From Rhodospirillum sp. UBA1311 (GTDB taxonomy: Bacteria; Pseudomonadota; Alphaproteobacteria; Rhodospirillales; Rhodospirillaceae), in contig DBTR01000021.1 of assembly GCA_002307145.1 (NCBI GenBank), positions 80,146-97,095 of the forward strand: 16,950 bases of DNA, written 5' to 3'. The translations under genes and the position numbers were made by a program. The notes under the pieces were generated by a model. The model was not told the DNA's origin. It was given only the letters and a program-made list of their open reading frames with translations, and ran no database searches. Positions 5,898 through 13,688 of the stretch are shown piece by piece (positions within the stretch are counted from its first letter, which is position 1; each line of letters opens with the position of its first letter).

Positions 5898-6764
5898 ATG
5901 AACCGTCGTTTAGCCTTGTTCGGAGCCGCTGCGCTTGCCGTCCTGTTCGTCGCGGCCAACAGCATGTTCGTCGTACACCAGACCAAGCAGGCCCTGGTGT
6001 TGCAGTTCGGCGAGCCGAAGGCGGTCTATCGCGACCCCGGAATCTACTTCAAGGTGCCGTTCTTCCAGGACGTGGCCTTCTACGAAAAGCGCATCCTCGA
6101 CATCGACCCCGACGCCGAGGAAATGAACCTGCGCGACCAGCGTCGGATCATCGTCGACGTCTACGCCCGCTATCGCATCACCGATCCGTTGCAGTTCCGC
6201 AAGTCGGCGGGCACGGCGGACGTCCTGCGTCAGCGCTTGGGCCGCGAACTCAACAACGCCGTGCGCGTCGAGGTGGCCAAGGTGTTGCTGCCCGACATCC
6301 TCTCGGAAAAGCGCGCGGCGGTGATGGACGCGATCAACAAGGCGATGCGGGAGCGGGAATCCGAATTCGGCGTCGAGATCATCGACGTGCGCATCGGCCG
6401 CACCGAGTTGCCGCGCGATACCGCCGAAGCGTTGTTCAACCGGATGCGCTCCGACCGCTTCGCCGAAGCGGCCCGGTTCCGCGCCGACGGCGCCGAGCTG
6501 AAAGCCAAGATCCAGGCCGAGGCGGACCGCGACCGAACCGTTATTCTTGCAGAGGCGCGGAGACAATCCCAAATCCTGCGAGGCGAGGGCGACGCCACCC
6601 GCAACCAGATCCTCGGCAAGGCCTATGGCCGCGACCCGGAGTTCTTCGCGTTCTATCGTTCGATGGATGCCTACCGCGAAGCCCTCGGCGCCGACACGAC
6701 GCTCGTCTTGTCGCCGGATTCGCAGTTCTTCCGCTACTTCGGTGCGGCGAACGTCAAGAAGTGA
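5898..6764 (+). CDS. hflC: FtsH protease modulator HflC, 288 aa
   Basis: Partner of HflK in the membrane complex that regulates FtsH. An uncleaved N-terminal membrane anchor covers about residues 5-24. The SPFH domain follows, with VVHQTKQALVLQFGEPKAVYRDPGIYFKVPFFQDV, a LDIDPDAEEMNLRDQRRIIVD stretch and a FGVEIIDVRIGRTELP block. The long helical region includes FNRMRSDRFAEAARFRADG and ILAEARRQSQILRGEGDA. The C-terminus has FFAFYRSMDAYREAL and LVLSPDSQFFRYF, both typical of HflC. Length is normal. It starts immediately after the hflK stop with no intergenic base, and 31 bp precede the degP start. Confidence 0.95.
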   Translation: MNRRLALFGAAALAVLFVAANSMFVVHQTKQALVLQFGEPKAVYRDPGIYFKVPFFQDVAFYEKRILDIDPDAEEMNLRDQRRIIVDVYARYRITDPLQFRKSAGTADVLRQRLGRELNNAVRVEVAKVLLPDILSEKRAAVMDAINKAMRERESEFGVEIIDVRIGRTELPRDTAEALFNRMRSDRFAEAARFRADGAELKAKIQAEADRDRTVILAEARRQSQILRGEGDATRNQILGKAYGRDPEFFAFYRSMDAYREALGADTTLVLSPDSQFFRYFGAANVKK

Positions 6765-6795
6765 GCCGACGGGACCAAACGGAGGGACCTGAACA

Positions 6796-8337
6796 GTGTC
6801 GGAATTGGATTTAGAGACGCGCGTCGGCGGCGGGGTTCGCTCCGCTGCCCGCGCCTGGGTTCGCGCCCTCGGCGCAGTGGCGCTGGTGGCGACGCTCGCC
6901 GCGCCGCTCCCCGCATTCGCACGCGGTGCGCCGGAGAGCTTCGCCGATCTTGCGGAGAAACTCCTGCCTGCGGTGGTGAATATCGCCACCACCCATGACG
7001 TCGAGGCGAACGGCGGCGAGGATCAGTTGATCCCCGGCCTGCCGCAGTTGCCGCCCGGCTCGCCGTTCGAGGAGTTCTTCAAGGACTACTTCGACCGCTT
7101 CCAGAACCAGAACCCGAACCAGGGCCAGCCTGCGCCGAAGCGCAAGACCCGTTCCCTCGGCTCGGGCTTCGTCATCGACCCGAACGGTCTGATCGTCACC
7201 AACAACCACGTGATCGACGAAGCCACCGAAATCATCGTCAGCTTCCACGACGGCCACGAACTCCCGGCCAAGTTGATCGGTCGCGACGCGAAGTCCGACA
7301 TCGCGCTGCTGAAGGTGGAATCGAAGACCGCGCTGCCGTTCGTCGAATTCGGCGAATCGGCCAAGTCCCGCGTCGGCGATTGGGTGTTGGCGATCGGCAA
7401 TCCGTTCGGTCTCGGCGGCACCGTCACCGCCGGGATCATCTCGGCGGGTGGCCGCGACATCAACGCCGGGCCCTACGACAACTTCATCCAGACCGACGCT
7501 TCGATCAACCGGGGCAACTCGGGCGGTCCGATGTTCGACATGGACGGCAAGGTGATCGGGGTGAACTCGATGATCTTCTCGCCTTCGGGCGGCAGCGTAG
7601 GCATCGGCTTCGCGATTCCTTCCGATACCGTCCAGGCGGTGATCAAGGATATCCAGAAGTACGGCCATGCGCGGCGCGGCTGGCTCGGCGTGACGATCCA
7701 GCATGTCACCGAGGATATCGCCGAAAGCCTCGGCATGGATCACGCCATGGGCGCGCTGGTCCAGGGCGTGCAGTCGGGCAGTCCGGCGGCGGAAGCCGGC
7801 GTTGAGGCGGGCGACGTGATCGTCTCCTTCGACGGCAAGCCGGTCGAGGAAATGCGCCGCCTGCCCCGGATCGTCGCGGAAACCGAGATCGGCAAGTCGG
7901 TGAACATCGAGTTCATCCGCAACGGCAAGCACATCACCAAGAAGGTCAAGGTCGGCGAAATGCAGGACGAGACCAAGCAGGCCGAGGCGAAGCCCCTGCC
8001 TGACCAGAAGCCCGCCGGCCCGGCCAAGGAAATGAAGACCCTGGGCCTCACCGTCACCGCGCTCACCCCGCAACTGCGGGAGAAGTACGGCGTCGGCGAC
8101 GACGTCAAGGGCGTGCTGGTCGTCGGCGTGGCCAACGGCGGCGAAGCGGCGGACAAGGGCATCCAGCCCGGCGTGGTGATCGAAGCCGTGACCCAGAAGC
8201 CGGTGCTGACTCCCGACGAACTTCGCCAGGGGATCGAGGCGGCGAAGAAGTCGGGCCGTCAGTCGGTCCTGCTCCAGGTTCGCCTGGGCGATCGCAAGCG
8301 CTTCCTCGCGCTCAAGATCGACGACGCCAAGAAATAA
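6796..8337 (+). CDS. degP: Periplasmic serine protease of the Do/HtrA family, 513 aa
   Basis: Degrades or refolds damaged envelope proteins in the periplasm. A positively charged, hydrophobic leader (residues 1-42, ending A-F-A) looks like a Sec signal peptide. The trypsin-like domain carries the catalytic triad: His138 in TNNHVID, Asp168 in SDIALLKV, and Ser242 in GNSGGPMFD. PDZ1 spans about 295-387 (RRGWLGVTIQ to KKVKVGEM), a Lys/Pro/Ala linker follows, and PDZ2 spans about 416-508. The start is GTG at 6796, with GGAGGGA eight bases upstream. It is the last gene of the hflK-hflC unit and is followed by a strong terminator. Whether it is best called DegP, DegQ or MucD cannot be settled here. 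Confidence 0.94.
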   Translation: MSELDLETRVGGGVRSAARAWVRALGAVALVATLAAPLPAFARGAPESFADLAEKLLPAVVNIATTHDVEANGGEDQLIPGLPQLPPGSPFEEFFKDYFDRFQNQNPNQGQPAPKRKTRSLGSGFVIDPNGLIVTNNHVIDEATEIIVSFHDGHELPAKLIGRDAKSDIALLKVESKTALPFVEFGESAKSRVGDWVLAIGNPFGLGGTVTAGIISAGGRDINAGPYDNFIQTDASINRGNSGGPMFDMDGKVIGVNSMIFSPSGGSVGIGFAIPSDTVQAVIKDIQKYGHARRGWLGVTIQHVTEDIAESLGMDHAMGALVQGVQSGSPAAEAGVEAGDVIVSFDGKPVEEMRRLPRIVAETEIGKSVNIEFIRNGKHITKKVKVGEMQDETKQAEAKPLPDQKPAGPAKEMKTLGLTVTALTPQLREKYGVGDDVKGVLVVGVANGGEAADKGIQPGVVIEAVTQKPVLTPDELRQGIEAAKKSGRQSVLLQVRLGDRKRFLALKIDDAKK

Positions 8338-8361
8338 GCCGGAGCATTTTCGGCGAACGCC

Positions 8362-8387
8362 AAGGCCGGGGGAAACCCCGGCCTTTT
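8362..8387 (+). terminator. Intrinsic terminator after degP
   Basis: Perfect 8-bp stem GGCCGGGG/CCCCGGCC with a four-base GAAA loop, preceded by AA and followed by TTTT at 8384-8387. It lies 25 bp after the degP stop and 32 bp before holC, so it separates the two transcription units. Confidence 0.9.
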
Positions 8388-8418
8388 GCTTGCCCGCCCG
8401 GCCGTGGTATGAACAGGC

Positions 8419-8886
8419 ATGGCCCGAATCGACTTCTATCATTTGCAGAAATGGCCCCTCGAACGCGCGCTGCCCGAGCTTTTGGAGCGCGTCGTGGCGC
8501 GTGGGATGAAGGCGGTGGTGACGGTGGGATCGCCGGAACGCGCCCGCGATCTCGACGCGCTGCTCTGGACCTATGCCGAGGATTCGTGGTTGCCGCATGC
8601 CTCGGCCGACACCGGAGTTCCCGAAATCCAGCCGGTCTGGATCACCGACAAGGCGGAAAACCCCAACAACGCCGATGTGTTGGTGATCGCCGACGGAGTC
8701 GAGTTGCTCGACCCGGCGGACTTCGCCCGCTGCCTCGATATTTTCGACGGGGCGGTCGGCGACGACGTGGACGCCGCACGGCGGCGCTGGGCCCGCGCCC
8801 GCGAGGCCGGGCACGATCTCAGCTATTGGCAGCAGGACGCCAACGGACGCTGGACGCAGAAGGCGAATTCCGCCAGAAACGAGTGA
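8419..8886 (+). CDS. holC: DNA polymerase III chi subunit, 155 aa
   Basis: Clamp-loader accessory subunit that links the polymerase III holoenzyme to single-strand-binding protein (family knowledge). The N-terminus IDFYHLQKWPLERALPELLERV is the typical chi opening. The conserved core LDALLWTYAEDSWLPHASADTG, then IQPVWITD and NPNNADVLVIADGVE, follows the chi pattern. Length is normal. The ribosome site before the ATG is weak. The gene follows the degP terminator and lies 64 bp before the next start. Its own promoter was not identified. Confidence 0.9.
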   Translation: MARIDFYHLQKWPLERALPELLERVVARGMKAVVTVGSPERARDLDALLWTYAEDSWLPHASADTGVPEIQPVWITDKAENPNNADVLVIADGVELLDPADFARCLDIFDGAVGDDVDAARRRWARAREAGHDLSYWQQDANGRWTQKANSARNE

Positions 8887-8950
8887 TATGGTTGTGCGGA
8901 AGCGGCGGAAAAAAGACCGCTCCGTAGCAGGGATCGAGGGGGTGCCCGTA

Positions 8951-10660
8951 ATGTCGAGCCGTCGCGCGACATTCGAGGTGCAGGTTCTGGTCGCCAAGAA
9001 TTGGACGGTCAAGAATCTGTACGACGAAGAGGAGGCCGCGAAGGCGATCGCGGACCAGGAGCTGAAAAGCGGCCGCGTCGAAGGTGTGCGGATCCTGCGC
9101 CTATGGAAGCGCGCCGATGGCGAACACGCGGAAAAGTTGGTGTTCGAGAAGATGGGCGTGGTCAAGCCGCTGCGCGACGTCCGCATCGTACCGATCGAGA
9201 CCGCGCCCCCCTGCGCCGCCGAGGAGGACTTTCTCGGGCCCGAGAGCCTCGCCACCATGGGGCGGCTGTTCCGCAAGTATCTCGACGAAACCTGCCTCAC
9301 CCCCACCGAAGTGCTTCATGTCTACCGCGAGTACAAGCGGATCTGGGATACCGAAGGCATCGTCATGGGGGGCGTCGACCGGGTCGCGCTGGTGCAGACT
9401 CGTGACACCGAGATCCCGCCCAAAACCCGTTCCGAGGAAATCTACCGCGCCATCGAGGGTATCGGCGCACGCGCCCGCCGCGCCGAGCGCCGCCGCAGCT
9501 TGCCGCGCCGACTCCACGCCGGGTTCGGTCCGGTGCTCGCCGAAGAAACCCTGCGCGATCCGTTCGATGGACGCTTCTCCGCCACCGTGGTGCTGGCGCG
9601 CGACCTTGCCGAATGCCGCGATTGGCCGAGCAAGCTCGACCGCCTCGGCGAACTCGTCGAGGCCGAAACCGATCCCGCCGCGCTCGCGATCCTCGACGGC
9701 GTCGCCGCGCAGATCTTCGCCAGCAATGTTGTGATGCAGGATGCGCTTGGGCCGAAACCCCACCTCGCCGCCGCGCTCGACGCGCTTGCGGGCGTGGTCG
9801 AGGGTGGCGTGCCCGCATTCGATCCCGGCTTGCCGCGCCGCGAGGTGTTCGCCGCCGGATTGAAGGCGAAAACCCTGCCGCTGCTGCATGCGACCCTGCT
9901 CGACCGCTTCATCAAGATGCTTGCCGGGCCGGGGGAACTCTCGCGCCACGACGGATCGCAGGAAGACACCCGGTTCCGCAACATCGCCAACCGCCTCACC
10001 ACCGCGAACGGCGTGGCGCGAGGCGAGACGGTGGCGCTTGCGTTGCTCGACCGTGCCGGAACCTACGTCGTCGAAGGCGGCGTCACCGGCCGCAAGCGCG
10101 CGCTCGACCGCCTGCTGATGTCGCTCGAAGGCCCGGCGCGCCGGATCGCCATGCTGCGCGCGCTCGATATGCAACTCAAGCGCGAGCCGGAGGTCCGCGT
10201 CGCGGCGTTCGATGCCCTGCGCGCCCTCGTCGGCGCGCTCGATGGCATTGCTCCGCTCACCGCCGATGGCCGCGATCCACTCGCTCCGCTGCTCGCCGCA
10301 TCCAACCTTTCGCGCTGGATCGTCGCGCAATTCCCGCAGAAGGCTGCGCAGCCGCTCGCGGAACAGCTCGACGCGCTCTCGGCCCGATACCTCGTCGAAA
10401 ACCGGGTGATCGAGCGCATGGATCGCGCCGAGTTGCCGCTCGCGGCTCGCGCCACCTGGCTGCTCAACTTCCTCCTCTCCGGCACTCTCACCGAAGGCAA
10501 GGCCACGGCCCTTGCACGCGACCGGATCTGCGACCACCTCAAGCGGCCGGACTTCGTCGAGGCGTTCGCCGAAGGCTCGATCGACGTGTCCGACCGGGAC
10601 CGGCGTCTGCGGGAATTCTATGCGTTGATGACCAAGGCCGGTTTTTCCGCTAATGCGTAA
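8951..10660 (+). CDS. Large protein of unknown function, 569 aa
   Basis: I do not recognise a named family. The first 70 residues (FEVQVLVAKNWTVKNLYDEEEAAKAIADQELKS, shown here only as ATFEVQVL...ADQEL) look like a small alpha/beta domain. A linker and a helical segment FRKYLDETCLTPTEVLHVYREYKR follow near residues 105-130. Residues about 160 to 569 are almost all helix, rich in Ala, Leu and Arg, without signal peptide, membrane segment or obvious catalytic motif. The start at 8951 has GAGGGGG eight bases upstream. An earlier in-frame ATG at 8888 has none and sits one base after the holC stop. It ends 24 bp before the next gene and is probably co-transcribed with it. I faintly recall similar N-termini in Rhodospirillales proteins, without a function. 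Confidence 0.8.
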   Translation: MSSRRATFEVQVLVAKNWTVKNLYDEEEAAKAIADQELKSGRVEGVRILRLWKRADGEHAEKLVFEKMGVVKPLRDVRIVPIETAPPCAAEEDFLGPESLATMGRLFRKYLDETCLTPTEVLHVYREYKRIWDTEGIVMGGVDRVALVQTRDTEIPPKTRSEEIYRAIEGIGARARRAERRRSLPRRLHAGFGPVLAEETLRDPFDGRFSATVVLARDLAECRDWPSKLDRLGELVEAETDPAALAILDGVAAQIFASNVVMQDALGPKPHLAAALDALAGVVEGGVPAFDPGLPRREVFAAGLKAKTLPLLHATLLDRFIKMLAGPGELSRHDGSQEDTRFRNIANRLTTANGVARGETVALALLDRAGTYVVEGGVTGRKRALDRLLMSLEGPARRIAMLRALDMQLKREPEVRVAAFDALRALVGALDGIAPLTADGRDPLAPLLAASNLSRWIVAQFPQKAAQPLAEQLDALSARYLVENRVIERMDRAELPLAARATWLLNFLLSGTLTEGKATALARDRICDHLKRPDFVEAFAEGSIDVSDRDRRLREFYALMTKAGFSANA

Positions 10661-10684
10661 GGCGTGCGTGCAAGAGGAGATGTG

Positions 10685-11101
10685 ATGGTAGTTGCGGTGT
10701 TCCTGATCCTCGCGATCATGTTGGGTCTTGGCCTCGGAATGGCGGTGCGCTATTTCCCCGATCGTCGCACCATGCCCGCCAGCCCCGACGTTGCCAGGCT
10801 CGTCGCCGAAATCCGTAGCCGCAAGCTCTTCGGCGCCACAGGCTGCGACGATCCCGGCATCCGTGCCCTCGCCGCCACCTACGGCTTCCGCGTCGTCGAC
10901 CGCGACGGTACCATCCTCAAGCTCCGCCGCGACGCCTGGGCCAAGTTCAAGTCGCTCAGCACCGGCGGACGCCTCCTCGGCGTCCTCCTCTTCCCGCTCT
11001 CGATCAGCTTCGCCGCAGGCCTGCTCGCCGGCCTCGCCTGGCGGCGCGGCTTCGACGAACTCGTCCACCTCGACCCGGTGGTGCGCTCGGTTTCGGCCTG
11101 A
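10685..11101 (+). CDS. Small membrane protein of unknown function, 138 aa
   Basis: No family recognised. Residues 1-20 are a hydrophobic helix (VVAVFLILAIMLGLGLGMAV) and about 95-113 are a second (LLGVLLFPLSISFAAGLLAGL), so the polar middle of about 70 residues faces one side. The middle part contains VARLVAEIRSRKLFGATGCDD and a DGTILKLRRDAW stretch. AGAGGAG precedes the ATG by about seven bases; a GTG one codon earlier is a possible alternative. It follows the 569-residue protein by 24 bp in the same direction, suggesting a shared job. It converges with the GNAT gene, 13 bp apart. Confidence 0.75.
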   Translation: MVVAVFLILAIMLGLGLGMAVRYFPDRRTMPASPDVARLVAEIRSRKLFGATGCDDPGIRALAATYGFRVVDRDGTILKLRRDAWAKFKSLSTGGRLLGVLLFPLSISFAAGLLAGLAWRRGFDELVHLDPVVRSVSA

Positions 11102-11114
11102 AGGCCCGTGCACC

Positions 11115-11720
11115 TTACCCGTGCTTTTCCAGTTGCCACAGCAGGTTCGTGCGCACCGCCGGCCATTCGACGGCAGTGATGCTGTAGACGCAGGTATCGC
11201 GGAGGAGGCCGTTCCGGGTGCGGCTGTGGGAGCGGAGGATGCCGTCGAGTTTCGCGCCGAGGCGTTCGATGGCGCGGCGGCTTTGTTGGTTGAGAACGTG
11301 GGTGCGGATTTCGACGGCGGGGCAGCCGAGGGTATCGAAGGCGTGGCCGAGAAGGAGGAGCTTGGCTTCGGTATTGAGGCCGGTGCGGTGGACGCTTTTC
11401 GCGTACCAGGTCGAGCCGATCTCGACGCGAGGCGTGGCGGCGTCGACGTTCATGAACGTGGTCATGCCGACGATGGTGCCTCCGGGAGCGATCACGGTGA
11501 AAGGCAGCATCGTGCCCGCGTCCTGAAGCGCGAGGCGGCGGGCGATCTCGGCCTCCATTCCGGCAGGCTCGGGGATGTTGGTGTACCAGAGTTTCCAAAG
11601 CTCGCCGTCGGCGACTGCCGCAGTGAGGCCGTCGAGGTGGTCCATGGACAACGGCACGAGTTCGACGTTGTGGCCGATCAGGGTGACGGGCTGGATCGGC
11701 GCGGTCGGGGTGGTGGACAC
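11115..11720 (-). CDS. GNAT-family N-acetyltransferase, RimJ/RimL-like, 201 aa
   Basis: Predicted acetyl-CoA-dependent N-acetyltransferase; substrate unknown. The N-terminal part GHNVELVPLSMDHLDGL, the middle FTVIAPGGTIVGMTTFMNV, and the core VEIGSTWYAKSVHRTGLNTEAKLLLLGHAF correspond to the GNAT_3 pattern. The last stretch before LGCPAVEIRTH is where the R/Q-x-x-G-x-G/A acetyl-CoA loop normally sits; here the loop reads RTGLNT, a variant seen in some of this subfamily. NQQSRRAIERLGAKLDG follows as the usual helix. The GTG start at 11720 was chosen because GGAG lies nine bases upstream. The frame stays open to 11819 but would overlap gntR. It follows gntR by 41 bp on the same strand. Confidence 0.85.
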   Translation of the reverse strand: MSTTPTAPIQPVTLIGHNVELVPLSMDHLDGLTAAVADGELWKLWYTNIPEPAGMEAEIARRLALQDAGTMLPFTVIAPGGTIVGMTTFMNVDAATPRVEIGSTWYAKSVHRTGLNTEAKLLLLGHAFDTLGCPAVEIRTHVLNQQSRRAIERLGAKLDGILRSHSRTRNGLLRDTCVYSITAVEWPAVRTNLLWQLEKHG

Positions 11721-11761
11721 GATAAAATGCTCCGGGAAAGCGGGGTGCGGATAAGCGGTTG

Positions 11762-12499
11762 TCAACAAATCTCGATTTGATAGCGGAAGGTATCCGCGGC
11801 GCCGATCGAGCGACGCCATTCGATCGGCGCACGGTCGTAGCCGAATGCGAGGCGTTCGATCACGACCACGGGCTTACCTTCCACGATCCCGAGAGTTTGA
11901 GCTGCGTCGGCGTCGGCCGCATCGACGGTAAGCGTTTCCTGCGCGGAGGCGATCGCCTGGCCGCAATGCTCCTCGTAGAACGGGTAGAGCAGGTTGCCGA
12001 AGGCCGCGAGTTCGAGGTCGAGGAGAGCGGCGAACGGCGTCTTCGGGACCCAGATTTCCTCGACCAGAATCACCTTGTCGTCGATCAGCCGCAAGCGATC
12101 GATGCGGATCGCCGCATCGTGGGGGCGGAGGTGGAGGGCGTCGGCGATCGCTTTCGTCGGCGTCGCGGCCGCGCATTCGAGAACCCGTCCGTCGGGGATC
12201 CGGCGCTTTCCGTTCGCGGTCATGAGGCGGAAGAACCGGAACAGGGAGCCGTCGAAGCTCGGACGGCGTACGAAAGTCCCGCGTCCTTGGCTGCGCTCCA
12301 GCAGGCCTTCCGCAACGAGCATCTCGACCGCCTTGCGGATCGTTCCGGTGGCGACGCCGTAGGTCTTGGTCAATTCCGCTTCGGAGGGGATCGCGCGATC
12401 CGGACGCCACTCGCCCTTGGTGATCTTGCCGAGCATCTCGTCGCGCAGGCGCTGGTAGAGCGGAAGGCGCGCGTCGTGCAAGGGAATGTCCGATTTCAT
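11762..12499 (-). CDS. GntR-family (HutC-type, UTRA domain) transcriptional regulator, 245 aa
   Basis: DNA-binding regulator whose C-terminal UTRA domain senses a small ligand. The winged helix covers about residues 11-78: LPLYQRLRDEMLGKITKGEW, then IPSEAELTKTYGVATGTIRKAVEMLVAEGLLERSQGRGTFV, a standard GntR pattern. The UTRA fold (about 95-240) includes AAIRIDRLRLIDDKVILVEEIWVP and KPVVVIERLAFGYDRAPIEWRRS. The ATG at 12499 has AGGTAGG a few bases upstream. It is divergent from the amidohydrolase-carrier-DUF6282 genes and 211 bp from the promoter candidate for them, so it most likely controls them through the palindrome at 12757-12774 (inference). The GNAT gene downstream is probably in its transcript. 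Confidence 0.93.
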   Translation of the reverse strand: MKSDIPLHDARLPLYQRLRDEMLGKITKGEWRPDRAIPSEAELTKTYGVATGTIRKAVEMLVAEGLLERSQGRGTFVRRPSFDGSLFRFFRLMTANGKRRIPDGRVLECAAATPTKAIADALHLRPHDAAIRIDRLRLIDDKVILVEEIWVPKTPFAALLDLELAAFGNLLYPFYEEHCGQAIASAQETLTVDAADADAAQTLGIVEGKPVVVIERLAFGYDRAPIEWRRSIGAADTFRYQIEIC

Positions 12500-12709
12500 C
12501 TGCCTACCTGCGATTCGTTGATGGTCCGATGGGCGATGGGGGGTGGCGAAGTGGCGGCGCGGAAGAGGCCGGCCGAAGCGGCGGACTGGAAGGGCTCCGG
12601 AAAACTCCGCGACCTCCTGACGAAAAACGCCTTTCGTGAGTGCTTCATGTGCCCCGGCATGTCGCTCCAGGCGAAAAACTCTAACCCGTTGGTTTCCCTA
12701 AGTCCATTC
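12500..12709. other. gntR upstream intergenic stretch (part of 323 bp without a gene)
   Basis: This left part of the gap between the gntR start and the amidohydrolase start shows no coding frame with a ribosome site and no RNA fold I can defend. I could not place a convincing gntR promoter in it. The right part of the gap holds the promoter, operator and ribosome site given separately. Confidence 0.5.
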
Positions 12710-12738
12710 TTGACAGCTTCGGCGATCCCTCCTAGCGT
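12710..12738 (+). promoter_or_regulatory. Predicted promoter of the amidohydrolase-carrier operon
   Basis: Perfect -35 TTGACA at 12710-12715, 17-base spacer, and a weak -10 TAGCGT at 12733-12738. Transcription would begin near 12745, immediately before the palindromic repeat. A perfect TATAAT at 12751-12756 exists but has no -35 at the right distance; it belongs to the repeat region. Confidence 0.5.
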
Positions 12739-12746
12739 GACGTGAA

Positions 12747-12774
12747 ATCATATAATCATATAGATGACTATATG
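12747..12774. promoter_or_regulatory. Predicted GntR operator: tandem repeat plus perfect palindrome
   Basis: ATCATATA occurs twice in tandem (12747-12754, 12755-12762), the second copy running into the perfect inverted repeat CATATAG-ATGA-CTATATG at 12757-12774. The AT-rich palindrome stands out sharply in GC-rich DNA. It lies just past the promoter -10, where a bound repressor would block initiation or early elongation, and between the regulator and the genes it would control. Confidence 0.7.
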
Positions 12775-12822
12775 TATTCCGGCCATCGGCCAAGGCCGCT
12801 TACGTTGCGAGGAGGATCGGGT

Positions 12823-13644
12823 ATGACGGAGCTCTCCGAAACTGCGATCACCGGCGTCGACACTCACGCCCACTTGTTTCACCGCAGCCTTCCCCTCGTT
12901 TCCGGGCGGCGCTACACCCTTGATTACGATGCGACCGAGGCCGCGTATCTCGCCCATCTCGCTGCTGCCGGGCTATCGCACGGGGTCTTGGTCCAGCCGA
13001 GTTTCCTCGGCACCGACAACAGCCACATGCTCGATGTCACGCGTCGCCACCCGGGCAAGATTCACGGCATCGCTGCGGTCGAGCCCGGGATCTCCGAGGT
13101 GGAACTGGATCGGATGGCGGCTGTCGGATGCGTGGGAATTCGCCTCAATCTCATCGGATTGCCACTTGAGGACTACCGCAGCGAGCCCTGGGCGGGGTTG
13201 TTCCGCAGGCTTGCCGAGCGCGACTGGGTGGTCGAAATCCATCGCCGTGCGGGCGACCTGCCGCAGATCGTGCCGCAGCTCCTGGAATACGGCTTGCGCG
13301 TCGCAATCGATCATTACGGCCGCCCGGACCCCGGGCTCGGTGCCGACGACCCGGGGTTTCTCGGCCTGCTCGAACTTGCGCGTACCGGCAGGGTGTGGGT
13401 GAAGGTCTCCGCGCCATATCGGAGTTCCGACAGTCGCGAAATGACTCTCAGGATGTCCGCGATGCTCCGCGAAGCGTTCGGTCCCGGGCGGCTGCTTTGG
13501 GGGAGCGATTGGCCCCACACCCAATACGAAGCCGTCGCGACCTATGCCGTCGAATATGCGGCGCTCAAGGAGCGCATCCCCGATCCAGCCGAGCGGTTCC
13601 AGGTGCTGGCGGAGACTCCGGCGAAGCTCTATGGATTTGTTTAA
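12823..13644 (+). CDS. Amidohydrolase-superfamily protein, 2-pyrone-4,6-dicarboxylate lactonase-like, 273 aa
   Basis: Predicted TIM-barrel hydrolase of the Amidohydrolase_2 (PF04909) group. VDTHAHLF with His15 and His17 gives the first-strand HxH. GIRLNLIGLP, WVVEIHRRAGDL, VAIDHYGRPDPG, VWVKVSAPYR and LLWGSDWPHTQYE (Asp229) follow in the same order as in LigI-type lactonases, which open the pyrone ring of 2-pyrone-4,6-dicarboxylate in aromatic acid breakdown. No other aromatic catabolism genes are near, so the true substrate may be a different lactone. AGGAGG seven bases before the ATG at 12823 settles the start; the frame extends upstream through the operator and is not used. It is the first gene of the divergent operon. 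Confidence 0.87.
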   Translation: MTELSETAITGVDTHAHLFHRSLPLVSGRRYTLDYDATEAAYLAHLAAAGLSHGVLVQPSFLGTDNSHMLDVTRRHPGKIHGIAAVEPGISEVELDRMAAVGCVGIRLNLIGLPLEDYRSEPWAGLFRRLAERDWVVEIHRRAGDLPQIVPQLLEYGLRVAIDHYGRPDPGLGADDPGFLGLLELARTGRVWVKVSAPYRSSDSREMTLRMSAMLREAFGPGRLLWGSDWPHTQYEAVATYAVEYAALKERIPDPAERFQVLAETPAKLYGFV

Positions 13645-13688
13645 TGGTTTGAAAATAAGCAATAATTAACGAACAAGGGGGACGAGTC

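Noticed and set aside
8888..8950. Upstream start of the 569-residue protein
   Set aside because: No ribosome site and only one base after the holC stop; the start at 8951 has a strong GAGGGGG.
6811..9306. 831-residue open frame on the minus strand, antisense to degP and holC
   Set aside because: Arg/Asp/His-rich shadow frame of GC-rich codons; the plus strand carries complete, recognisable proteins with catalytic motifs.
11759..12745. 328-residue plus-strand frame opposite gntR
   Set aside because: The minus strand encodes a full GntR-UTRA protein with a ribosome site; the plus frame has neither motif nor ribosome site.
12751..12756. Perfect TATAAT as the -10 of the amidohydrolase operon
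   Set aside because: No -35 at 16-18 bases; the nearest TTGACA is 35 bases away. Retained as part of the operator repeat.
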